Shown: positions 5,378-12,283 of the stretch, one piece after another | Layout of the letters: each line of letters starts with the position of its first letter | Position numbering within the stretch: the first letter of the stretch is position 1 | Position numbers and translations under genes: made by a program | Notes under the pieces: generated by a model | Told to the model about the DNA's origin: nothing | Database searches by the model: none | What the model saw: only the letters and a program-made list of their open reading frames with translations | DNA from: Desulfurococcales archaeon | Lineage (GTDB): Archaea; Thermoproteota; Thermoprotei_A; Sulfolobales; NBVN01 | Assembly: GCA_027061705.1 (NCBI GenBank) | Contig: JAMOVB010000018.1 | Span: 1-15,647 of the forward strand | Length of the DNA stretch: 15,647 nt | Direction: 5' to 3'

Positions 5378-5828
5378 CTTCAGCGTGGAAGTCGCTACCC
5401 TCCCATAGTCTGACCTCAACGTGGCTGAAGCCGTTGATGCCTGCCTTAAGCAATGCCTTACCCACCTCCCTGCATATCTCGATCGCTATATTCTCGGCGG
5501 TCGGCGGGCCGTCGATAATCATTAACTTCACCGTGAAGTTACCGGACACACGTATACTCTCCGAGAATCGCCTGCTAATAAGTAATGCGTTGTCGTACTG
5601 GCTGACTACGCTACGGACGACATCACGAAGCTTTAGGAAATCAACTACCCACCCGCTCCTCCTCAACTTTCCTGACACACACAGCGTTAGCTTAAAGGAG
5701 TGCCCGTGAAGTGTTAATACGCCGTTGATAGGCGTTACATGCGCAGCTTGAAACTCTACGTTATCAACGCATGTCTTAATAATGCACGGCGACGCCTCCC
5801 CAGTCTCACGACCGCTTTCTAGACTCAC
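5349..5828 (-). CDS. 6-pyruvoyl-tetrahydropterin synthase / QueD-family protein lacking the usual cysteine
   Basis: The T-fold family is recognised by the zinc histidines: FQAAH (residue 30 from GTG 5828) and LHGHSFKL (41 and 43). It also shows the VVDFLKLR segment, TAENIAIEI and the ending VRLWEGSDFHAEV. Members make 6-pyruvoyl-tetrahydropterin or 6-carboxy-tetrahydropterin from dihydroneopterin triphosphate, for pterin or archaeosine synthesis. In QueD the catalytic Cys lies four residues before the HGH histidine. Here that position is Val and no Cys is near, so the reaction may differ or another residue may act. The last usual start codon before the conserved domain is GTG 5828, with GGTGGTGA 5 nt upstream. 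GTG 5840 would add four residues. The gene overlaps the end of the Lrp-type regulator by 23 nt, so the two are co-translated. It ends against the convergent 4478 gene, overlapping it by 29 nt. Confidence 0.8.
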   Translation of the reverse strand: MSLESGRETGEASPCIIKTCVDNVEFQAAHVTPINGVLTLHGHSFKLTLCVSGKLRRSGWVVDFLKLRDVVRSVVSQYDNALLISRRFSESIRVSGNFTVKLMIIDGPPTAENIAIEICREVGKALLKAGINGFSHVEVRLWEGSDFHAEVMCGSGSGT

Positions 5829-6330
5829 TCTCCTCACCACCTGATGCCTTGATAGGCATTGGTAGGGGTTCGGCAGGCATTCTCTGAAGCACCATGAAGG
5901 TTTCCGTAGATGCTATCTCCTCAATCCTGGGTAGGTAGGACAGAAGGAATCTGGTAAGTTCCGACCAATCCCTAATCCATACCTTAAGCACTATATCGTA
6001 GACACCCGTGACTATGCTGGCCTCCTCCACAAAAGGCAGGTCGTTTCTAGCGACGGTGTCCTGAAGTATCTTGCTTATTATCTGGCTCTGGTCTAGCCTA
6101 GCGTATAGCCCCTTACGAACCCTAAGCATTATGTAGGCCAAGTACCTATACCCTATCTTCCACGGATCCACTATGACTCTATACCCTCTTATCACGCCCT
6201 CCGACTCTAGCTTCTGAACCCTCTGAACCACGGTTGTTCGGGGGCACTTCAGTATTCTTGCTATTTCGCTGAACTTCAGACGACCGTTTTCCTGTAGGAG
6301 CTTAATTATCTTTTTATCTAACTCATCCAT
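5806..6330 (-). CDS. Lrp/AsnC-family transcription regulator
   Basis: This 174-residue protein starts MDELDKKIIKLLQENGRLKFSEIARIL, the standard Lrp N-terminus. The helix-turn-helix is at about residues 20-43 (recognition helix CPRTTVVQRVQKLES) and is followed by the wing IRGYRVIVDP. The C-terminal RAM/effector domain (about 65-150) contains the glycine-tyrosine-aspartate pattern GVYDIVLKVWIRD, which usually lines the amino-acid pocket. It carries a polar tail of about 20 residues (GGEESESRKRS). Such proteins form octamers that sense amino acids. Upstream by 82 nt is an asparagine synthetase gene on the same strand, and downstream is the overlapping PTPS-family gene. A TATA-like AATATAAT at about 6361-6368 precedes the ATG by about 33 nt, so it has its own promoter. 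Asparagine or aspartate as effector is an attractive but unproven idea. Confidence 0.9.
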   Translation of the reverse strand: MDELDKKIIKLLQENGRLKFSEIARILKCPRTTVVQRVQKLESEGVIRGYRVIVDPWKIGYRYLAYIMLRVRKGLYARLDQSQIISKILQDTVARNDLPFVEEASIVTGVYDIVLKVWIRDWSELTRFLLSYLPRIEEIASTETFMVLQRMPAEPLPMPIKASGGEESESRKRS

Positions 6331-6412
6331 CTCACATCAACTATATTCGCGTCTTCTCGGATTATATTGATTAATGGATCTAAAAGAGGTTGCGAAAATA
6401 CGTAAAACAGGT

Positions 6413-7648
6413 TTAGGGAGCGCCAACTACACCGGGCGGTTTCGGAAATGGTGTTGCTTCCCACACGTACTTAAGCCCTAACAAGTACCGCGTTAGCCTC
6501 TCTATGCCAACACCGAACCCAGCGGAGGGGGATATGCCTATACGCAGTGCCTCGAGGAACCATGAGTACCTCTCCAAAGGCTCGCCGAGCTCCTTCAGCT
6601 TCGCTAACACTCTCTCATATCTGTATTCACGCTCGCCTCCGTCCATAACTTCACCGTAACCTAGGGGCAGTATTAGGTTGAAGTCCCTGTTGAAGTTCGG
6701 GTTTTTGGGGTCTTGAAGGAAGTAGAAGCTCCGCGATCTTGACGGGTAGTTGACAACCCAGAATGGCTCGTCAAAGTGCTTGCTTAGCGCCTCCTCTCCC
6801 TTCTGCGTTAATTCCCCGTCCTTAGGGACGCGCTCACCCAACTTCCTCACGAGCCTCACTGCCTCCGAGTACGTTATCCTCCTGAAGGGAGGGGTAGGGC
6901 ACCTCAACCCGGGATTGAACTCGCGGACTATATCGCCGACCTCGCTGAGTACGTCAACACATACCTTACATAGGAGCCTCTCACCAAGCTCCATCATATC
7001 CTCCATACTGGCGCCAGCACACTCAACGCTCAACTGGGTGAATTCAACTAAGTGTCTCCAAGTAGCGGCGTTCTCCGGCGGTTCCTCCCTAACGTTCCTA
7101 GATATGAAGTACACCTTACCCAAAGCAGTTGCCGCAACCTGCTTGAACATCGTGACGCTGGCAACTAACTCGTAGGTGCTTCCGTAGAGCCTCGTCCTAA
7201 GCCTCCTCGCGCCCCTCAGCCCTGGATCGCTAACCGTGCTTATCACTGGGGGGAGGAGCTCGGTGAACCCTTCCCCATCAAGAAATCTTCTAAGAGACCT
7301 AAGTATGGCGTGCTGAACCTTAATTATCTTCTGGTACTTAGGAAGCCTCAACGCTATGAAGCTTTTTAAAGCGAACTCCCCGGGCTTCGAAGGATCCACG
7401 CTACCGTACGTAGGTGGGCTCATGCCGGAGTGGAGGACCCGGACGTCATGCGCCTTAGCAACGCCGCCATTCAGACTCTCCACCCTAAACTTAATCAGGA
7501 CTTCAGAACCGCGAGCTACTGCATTAGATATTGACTTGGCGACACCCTGGTTCAGTATCTTAACCTTAATTTCACGCCCAGGAATCCTAGCTACGAACGT
7601 ATTACCCCTACCAGCCGCAACCACCCATCCAAGTAGCTCTACTCCCAT
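6413..7648 (-). CDS. archaeal asparagine synthetase related to AspRS/AsnRS, with an extra N-terminal domain
   Basis: This is a class II aminoacyl-tRNA synthetase-type protein of about 411 residues. From residue ~105 on it follows archaeal asparagine synthetase A (AS-AR, an AspRS paralogue that makes Asn from Asp, ATP and ammonia). The motifs, counted from GTG 7657, are motif 1 FLDGEGFTELLPP (126-137), motif 2 region SRNVREEPPE (186-195) with RHLVEFTQLSVE (201-212), the loop GYGEVMDGGERE (333-344), and motif 3 PSAGFGVGIERL (377-388). Residues ~5-80 form an extra beta-rich domain (LGWVVAAGRGNTFVARIPG) resembling a worn OB fold of the tRNA anticodon-binding type. The AS-AR I know from Pyrococcus starts at the catalytic core. 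ATG 7648 lies about 13 nt after the predicted transcript start, and a GTG at 7657 would add three residues. A true AsnRS is the alternative reading. An Lrp/AsnC-type gene follows downstream. Confidence 0.8.
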   Translation of the reverse strand: MGVELLGWVVAAGRGNTFVARIPGREIKVKILNQGVAKSISNAVARGSEVLIKFRVESLNGGVAKAHDVRVLHSGMSPPTYGSVDPSKPGEFALKSFIALRLPKYQKIIKVQHAILRSLRRFLDGEGFTELLPPVISTVSDPGLRGARRLRTRLYGSTYELVASVTMFKQVAATALGKVYFISRNVREEPPENAATWRHLVEFTQLSVECAGASMEDMMELGERLLCKVCVDVLSEVGDIVREFNPGLRCPTPPFRRITYSEAVRLVRKLGERVPKDGELTQKGEEALSKHFDEPFWVVNYPSRSRSFYFLQDPKNPNFNRDFNLILPLGYGEVMDGGEREYRYERVLAKLKELGEPLERYSWFLEALRIGISPSAGFGVGIERLTRYLLGLKYVWEATPFPKPPGVVGAP

Positions 7649-7657
7649 TAATCCCAC

Positions 7658-8086
7658 ACTACGGTAAGGGGGATAAGCCTCTAAAATATATTCGTCAACG
7701 TGATAAGATACGCGCTAAATACATAAAATATTCTACAGAGAAATTCCTAGGTATCAAGTTACTACGATCTAGTATTACCTGTATGATAAGTTAAAATGTC
7801 ATACCTATTGAATATTTTGTATCAAAGATAGGCTACCTAGCACCAATGAAAATTGAGAGTTAAACACACAATGCTAGCTGAACAATAGTGTATTGGTGAA
7901 AATCAATACCGCATAATTAAAACAAAGCTTATGAATAAGAGTGAAAAGTATTAGCAAGCCCCACCCATCCCTAAGTCGGTACCCTTAAGTGGAGATAATT
8001 TACAAGAGATACTGTCGGCAGGTTAGTAAGGGCTTCACTTACAGAGCTAGTGCGTGATCAACAGGTGGGTATTAAGAACGTGTTTT
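7658..8086. other. 429-bp stretch without genes, AT-rich
   Basis: I find no convincing gene here. Positions 7681-7920 are about 31% G+C by count, against roughly half elsewhere, and 7921-8040 are about 42%. The left edge holds the asparagine synthetase promoter (AATATATT near 7683-7692, minus strand). Between 7841 and 7898 inverted arms CACCAAT and ATTGGTG enclose ACAC/GTGT arms and a CAAT-GAAA-ATTG hairpin, so some RNA or cruciform structure is possible. No G-rich origin recognition boxes, repeats of CRISPR type, or partial copies of the adjacent tRNA gene were seen. Confidence 0.6.
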
Positions 8087-8163
<77 letters not shown>

Positions 8164-8217
8164 CCAGGTTATTTTATTTGGGTTGGGGTTTATGTACCTT
8201 GTTTTGCCTCCTTTCCT

Positions 8218-8694
8218 TTAATCTAGCGTTGTTGATGATCTGTCGGCGTATCCTACCTTATACTTGCGCGGGTTGAATGCCTTAAGTACTACGTCGAATG
8301 CCGCCCAAGGGTTCGTGTGGGCTCCGCAGGTGTATATGTCGACGGTGGCGTATGAGTACTCGACCCATGTGTGGATCGCTATGTGGGATTCCTCCACTAA
8401 CGCTATTACGGAAACCCCTCCCTTCTTACCGCCCACGCTCCATGACTTTATATCTATGAGGGAGGCGTTAGCAGCCCTGACAGCCTCCAGTACGACGTTA
8501 CGTACGTACTTCTCGTCCTCTAACTTACTCCGCTCTATACCGTACATGTTGGCGTACAGGTGCTTGCCCACCACCATTTCATCCTCGACGCTTCTCTCGG
8601 GCACTGCTTCCACCCAATCCCTACCTTGAAGGGCGTGTGGGGATATAAGCTTATCTTTAGCCCCCACCATGGGTTTATGAAGGTGTTTCGGCAC
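8218..8694 (-). CDS. speH: pyruvoyl-dependent decarboxylase proenzyme, AdoMetDC/ArgDC family
   Basis: This enzyme supplies the polyamine pathway. It is made as a proenzyme that cleaves itself between Glu102 and Ser103 in the phrase LVEESHIAIHTW, turning the serine into a pyruvoyl group. The probable catalytic His108 and Cys123 (DIYTCGAHTNPW) are present. The core from GKHLYANMYGI (about 43) to the end matches the family. In Crenarchaeota this family contains both S-adenosylmethionine decarboxylase and a derived arginine decarboxylase. The phrase KSWSVGGKKGGVSVIAL and the ending GYADRSS remind me of the arginine-specific branch, but I cannot decide by eye. The usual Trp-Pro-Glu after the His is Trp-Val-Glu here. 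An N-terminal extension of about 40 residues is longer than usual; the start could be ATG 8670 or later. The gene starts 14 nt after the methylthiotransferase stop, so they form an operon. Confidence 0.88.
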   Translation of the reverse strand: MPKHLHKPMVGAKDKLISPHALQGRDWVEAVPERSVEDEMVVGKHLYANMYGIERSKLEDEKYVRNVVLEAVRAANASLIDIKSWSVGGKKGGVSVIALVEESHIAIHTWVEYSYATVDIYTCGAHTNPWAAFDVVLKAFNPRKYKVGYADRSSTTLD

Positions 8695-8708
8695 TCTCCG
8701 CTTAGTAG

Positions 8709-10004
8709 CTAATAATAATTAACGACCCTCCCCCTAAGATCGTAGAATGTTGCCGCCTCAACCCTAACCAACACGGAACTCCCTAGCAAATCCTTGCCGG
8801 CGTTACGAAGAACTATGGGTTTGTAGTTAAGTAGCCGTGCCACCACCGACCCTCTGAAGGATGTGTGGGTTACTAGCGCCTTAGCTAGGCTACCAACGTA
8901 CTTAGAGTTCACCAGCTTGCCAACCTCCTCAACCACCGCCGCCGCTTCGCTACTCCGCCTCTTCTTAACCGGGTCTGGAACCTGACGCATTGCCGCCGCC
9001 TCCGTCCTAGGCCTAGGCGTGTATTGCGCTAGGTGAACCTTATCAAAGAGTAGTTCCTTAATAGCGCTAAGCGTCCTTCGAAAAGCGCACTCGTCCTCGC
9101 CGGGATGTCCGACTATTACGTCAGTAGCTATTGAAACCTCAGGTATCTTGGACCTAACCTCACGCACTAAATCCCTAAATTCGTCGTAGGTGTACTTCCT
9201 GCGCATGATCCTTAAGACATCATCATCCGCCGACTGCATAGGGATGTGCAGGTACTTGTAGACCCTCGGGTCCTTAAGCACCTCAATAACGCCATCAAGT
9301 ATCGGCATCAGCGTGTCGGGGTTAGCCATGCCTATCCTTAACATGTAATCCCCATCAACATTATCTAATATCATCCTGACAAGCCCGTCAAGCCTAACCC
9401 CACCCCCTAAGTCAAGCCCGTATGATGCCGTGTCCTGGGCGGTTAAGTCGATCTCGACGGCACCCTTCCTTACGGCCTCCCTAACCTTGGATAGTATGAG
9501 TTTGGGAGAGTATGACCTCAGCTTCCTCCTAGCAACCTTAGTTATGCAGAAGGAGCAGTTACCTAAGCAACCCTCAGCTATGGGGATCACCGCCACAGCC
9601 CCCTCAACATGCAACGGCAGCGACGATGTATCACGCTCGCCGCCTATCAGGACTAGCCTGCCACCATCCTCGACGGCGCTTGCTATCGCGGTAATCCTTT
9701 GCGGGGATATTAATGACGCTTTAGGGAAGAGCCTGCTGAGCATGTAGGGCTGGGCTGAGGCCATGCAGCCAGCGATGACTAGCTTCACCCTCCTACGGAT
9801 GACGTAGTCCCTATACACCCTCCTTAAATACTTAACCACTCTCTGCTCGGTGTCGAGCCTTACGGTGCAGGTGTTAACGATGATGACATCGGCGCTGCCC
9901 TCATCGTTAACTATCTCGTGACCACGCCTCCTAAGCAGGGCTACCATAAGCGAGGTATCCGCCCTATTCAGCGCGCACCCGTAGGTCTTAATAAATACCC
10001 TCAT
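8709..10004 (-). CDS. tRNA t6A37 methylthiotransferase, archaeal MiaB/e-MtaB family
   Basis: This radical SAM enzyme adds a methylthio group to t6A37 of tRNAs reading ANN codons. All three domains are visible in 431 residues. The N-terminal methylthiotransferase domain has three iron-sulfur cysteines: C10 in YGCALN, C46 in VNTCTV and C80 in AGCMAS. The radical SAM domain has C146-x3-C150-x2-C153 in EGCLGNCSFC and strands such as EIDLTAQDTASYG and LRIGMANPDTL. The C-terminal TRAM domain, which grips the tRNA, ends in VEAATFYDLRGRVV. The length is typical. The start ATG 10004 gives the family opening MRVFIKTYGCALNRADT. It shares a 70-bp intergenic space with the divergent aIF2-beta gene and is followed by the speH-family gene. 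Confidence 0.95.
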   Translation of the reverse strand: MRVFIKTYGCALNRADTSLMVALLRRRGHEIVNDEGSADVIIVNTCTVRLDTEQRVVKYLRRVYRDYVIRRRVKLVIAGCMASAQPYMLSRLFPKASLISPQRITAIASAVEDGGRLVLIGGERDTSSLPLHVEGAVAVIPIAEGCLGNCSFCITKVARRKLRSYSPKLILSKVREAVRKGAVEIDLTAQDTASYGLDLGGGVRLDGLVRMILDNVDGDYMLRIGMANPDTLMPILDGVIEVLKDPRVYKYLHIPMQSADDDVLRIMRRKYTYDEFRDLVREVRSKIPEVSIATDVIVGHPGEDECAFRRTLSAIKELLFDKVHLAQYTPRPRTEAAAMRQVPDPVKKRRSSEAAAVVEEVGKLVNSKYVGSLAKALVTHTSFRGSVVARLLNYKPIVLRNAGKDLLGSSVLVRVEAATFYDLRGRVVNYY

Positions 10005-10034
10005 GCCCCACCTTATTGAGGCCCTCTAGTTAGC

Positions 10035-10041
10035 TTAAAAA
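10035..10041 (+). promoter_or_regulatory. TATA box of the translation-factor operon
   Basis: TTAAAAA predicts a transcript start near 10063, at or just before the ribosome binding site GGAGGT (10062-10067), which is 7 nt before ATG 10075. It is likely the promoter for aIF2-beta and the genes behind it. Confidence 0.5.
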
Positions 10042-10074
10042 CTTGAGAGACCTATTCGTTAGGAGGTTGGGAGA

Positions 10075-10494
10075 ATGGTTGAGGACGCGCTGAACTATGA
10101 ACGCTTGCTTGACAGGCTCTACAAGATGCTGCCGGAGAAGAGGGAGGCTCCAAAGCTGGATATACCCTCACTAAACATAGTGCATGTAGGCCTCCAGACG
10201 CACATAAAGAACTTCAAGGAAGTCTGCGACATCCTCCTCAGAGAGCCCAGAATATGCGCTAGGTACCTACTTAAGGAGCTTGCGGCAAGGGGCTCCATAG
10301 ACGATTCAGGCACATTCATAATATACTCTAGGGTATCGGCACAGACGATTAACTCTCTATTTAAGAGATTTCTCGACACGTACGTTAAGTGTCAGACCTG
10401 CGGGTCATATCAAACCGAGCTCAGACGTAAGGGTAAGGTATGGATAATAAGGTGCTTAGCCTGCGGCGCCGAAACCCCGGTGAAGCCCATATAA
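10075..10494 (+). CDS. eif2b: translation initiation factor aIF2 subunit beta
   Basis: This is the beta subunit of the heterotrimer that delivers initiator tRNA to the small ribosomal subunit. The 139 residues contain the N-terminal helix that binds the gamma subunit (YERLLDRLYKMLPE), the central alpha-beta domain (NFKEVCDILLREPRICARYLLKELAARGS) and the C-terminal zinc ribbon with C106-x2-C109 and C127-x2-C130. The length is standard. ATG 10075 follows GGAGGT by 7 nt. It leads an operon of six genes, all concerned with initiation or small-subunit biogenesis. The stop is followed after 19 nt by the DUF424 gene. Confidence 0.97.
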   Translation: MVEDALNYERLLDRLYKMLPEKREAPKLDIPSLNIVHVGLQTHIKNFKEVCDILLREPRICARYLLKELAARGSIDDSGTFIIYSRVSAQTINSLFKRFLDTYVKCQTCGSYQTELRRKGKVWIIRCLACGAETPVKPI

Positions 10495-10513
10495 GGGAGG
10501 TAACGGTTACTCA

Positions 10514-10879
10514 ATGCTGGAGCAGGTCATGGGTGAAGCTAACGGTAAGGCGCATGAGGAGGTTGCGGAGCTCGAGGTTTTTGTGAAGGTACATGAGGTA
10601 GATAATCTAGGGTCTATTACCTACGTGGTGGGCGTATGCGATGCCGAGTTACTCGGCAGGACGTACGTCGAAGGCGATGTAAGGCTGGAGGTCAATAAGG
10701 AGTTCTTCGGCGGGTTTAAGGCCTCAGTGGATGAGGCTTTAGAGTATGTTAGGCAAGCATACACAGGCATGCTCGTTGGTCAGAGAGTGATCAACGCCGC
10801 AGTGAAGAACGGCCTCATTCACCCCGAGTCCGTATTTAAGGTGAAGGGAGTCCCATACGCGCAGTTCGTCAGATTCTGA
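10514..10879 (+). CDS. DUF424 family protein
   Basis: This conserved archaeal protein has no established function and is commonly found beside aIF2-beta and NMD3 genes. The C-terminal 90 residues carry the family pattern: a strand phrase GVCDAELLGRTYVEGDVRLEVNKEFFGG, then EALEYVRQAYTGMLVGQRVINAAVKNGLI and the ending KVKGVPYAQFVRF. The first 20 residues (LEQVMGEANGKAHEEVAE) are a variable extension. The start ATG 10514 has GGAGGT about 11 nt upstream, slightly far, and a small perfect dyad (GTAAC-G-GTTAC) lies between. Another ATG at 10529 is possible. The downstream NMD3 gene starts 9 nt after the stop with a ribosome binding site overlapping it. Context suggests a role in translation or ribosome maturation. 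Confidence 0.87.
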   Translation: MLEQVMGEANGKAHEEVAELEVFVKVHEVDNLGSITYVVGVCDAELLGRTYVEGDVRLEVNKEFFGGFKASVDEALEYVRQAYTGMLVGQRVINAAVKNGLIHPESVFKVKGVPYAQFVRF

Positions 10880-10888
10880 GGTGGTTCC

Positions 10889-11923
10889 TTGGGGAGGAGG
10901 TTCTGTGTCAGATGCGGGAGGGAGGAGTCTAAGGATACTCCAATAATAGATGGGCTATGTCCAGAGTGCTTTGTGAAAGAGAGGGTGATACTTAAGCTAC
11001 CGAGTAAGATTAAAGTAACTGTCTGCCCGGTCTGCGGGGCGACCTACCTGCATGGAAGGTGGGAGCATCTAGGCGAGGATATCAAGGACATTGTTCGGTG
11101 GTATGTACTCAGCACGCTCGTCAAACGTTCAACAGTGTATCCTGGGGTTGAGGTAGTTGATGTGAAGGTTAAGGAGCTCTCCTCAGGGATGGTTACGATG
11201 CTTGTTAAGGGAAGGTATGGAAGCGCATCCCTAGTTCAAGAGCTCAGCACGCACTTAGAGGTGGACAAGAGGCTGTGCCCGAACTGCCTTAAGAGTAGGG
11301 GAGGGGGTTACGAGGCGATACTTCAGATACGCACGCTAGCTCCAACAAGGTTTAACGTTATGAGGGCGGTCGGTGAAAGGCTGGCGAGGGTTAAGACGTT
11401 CAGGGAGAGCATAGTTGAGATTAAGGAGGGCAGGGAAGGAGTCGATATAAAGATGAATAGCCAGACGGCGTGCAGGTACGTTGCTAACCTACTTAAGAAG
11501 GAGTATGCGGCCAAACTAATTCAAACGTGGGAGAACACAGGCCAGCTCGGAAACAAGAGGAAATGTAAGTTAGTGATTTCCGCTAGGCTGCCCGGGCTGG
11601 TAGCAGGGGATATAGTTGAGTATGAGGGTGAGCCTGCCCAGGTCATTAAGTTGAAGTACGGGAGGGTCGTCATAAAATCGTTGAGCACGGGTAAGGTACG
11701 TTCCCTAACGCATGACGAGATCTGGAGGGGGCGGATCAAATACTTGAGTAGCAAGGACTACGCAATACTGGATGGTAGGGTGCTCAACTATGAGGGAGGG
11801 CGTGCCGTAGTCCAGTCAGTAGATACGGGCAACGTCTACTTCATAAGGGCGCCGAGGCTCTACAGCCTAGGTTCTCGCGTAAAAATATTAATTTATAAGG
11901 GTAAGGCATACCTACTCTTATAG
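10889..11923 (+). CDS. nmd3: NMD3-like ribosome biogenesis/60S adaptor protein
   Basis: Archaeal NMD3 is related to the eukaryotic 60S export adaptor and binds the large ribosomal subunit. The N-terminus holds the characteristic treble of zinc knuckles: C6/C9, C24/C27, C46/C49 and C130/C133. A mixed alpha-beta region follows (to about 230), then two beta-barrel domains: the eIF5A-like part near LVAGDIVEYEGEPAQVIKLKYGRVV, and an SH3/OB-like end (LDGRVLNYEGGRAVVQSVDTGNVYFI). The length of 344 fits the family. The start codon is TTG 10889, with GAGGTGGT overlapping the DUF424 stop. aIF1A follows 12 nt downstream. Confidence 0.95.
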   Translation: MGRRFCVRCGREESKDTPIIDGLCPECFVKERVILKLPSKIKVTVCPVCGATYLHGRWEHLGEDIKDIVRWYVLSTLVKRSTVYPGVEVVDVKVKELSSGMVTMLVKGRYGSASLVQELSTHLEVDKRLCPNCLKSRGGGYEAILQIRTLAPTRFNVMRAVGERLARVKTFRESIVEIKEGREGVDIKMNSQTACRYVANLLKKEYAAKLIQTWENTGQLGNKRKCKLVISARLPGLVAGDIVEYEGEPAQVIKLKYGRVVIKSLSTGKVRSLTHDEIWRGRIKYLSSKDYAILDGRVLNYEGGRAVVQSVDTGNVYFIRAPRLYSLGSRVKILIYKGKAYLLL

Positions 11924-11935
11924 GTGGGGTAGTTA

Positions 11936-12283
11936 GTGGCTAGGAAGCGAAGGAAAAAGAAGAAGAAACATAAGCGTGAGGAGAGCGGCGAGCTATTGCT
12001 TCCTACGGAGGAGGGGCAGGTTCTCTGCGTCGTTACCGACATAATAGGAGGTAATTACGTTAAGGTATTCTGTCAAGACGGTAAGGAGAGGATGGCTAGG
12101 ATACCTGGCAAGCTTAGGAGGAGGATGTGGATAAATAAGAGGGACATAGTGCTTCTGGGCGTCTGGGAGTTTAGGGATGATAGGGGAGACGTGCTCTACA
12201 GGTACACTAGGGATGAGAAGAAGAAACTGGTTGAGCAGGGGTATCTTGACCCGGCACTCCTCGAGTATGAGGGTGAGTTCTAA
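11936..12283 (+). CDS. eif1a: translation initiation factor aIF1A
   Basis: This OB-fold factor binds the ribosomal A site during initiation. The first 15 residues are a very basic tail (ARKRRKKKKKHKRE). The core then reads PTEEGQVLCVVTDIIGGNYVKVFCQDGKERMARIPGKLRRRMWINKRDIVLLGVW, the standard eIF1A fold, and ends with an acidic tail. The length of 115 residues is typical. The start is GTG 11936, with GGTGGGGT upstream. Its stop TAA (12281-12283) overlaps what appears to be the AUA start of the RIO1 gene. Confidence 0.96.
   Translation: MARKRRKKKKKHKREESGELLLPTEEGQVLCVVTDIIGGNYVKVFCQDGKERMARIPGKLRRRMWINKRDIVLLGVWEFRDDRGDVLYRYTRDEKKKLVEQGYLDPALLEYEGEF

Noticed and set aside
6750..7175. 141-codon plus-strand open frame
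   Set aside because: It is opposite the conserved motifs of the asparagine synthetase and its product is Ser/Thr-rich without family features: a shadow frame.
7681..7990. Replication origin in the AT-rich spacer
   Set aside because: I find no G-string origin recognition boxes or mini-boxes and no cdc6/orc1 or whiP gene nearby.
9430..9747. 105-codon plus-strand open frame
   Set aside because: It lies opposite the radical SAM domain of the methylthiotransferase and has no promoter or ribosome binding site of note.
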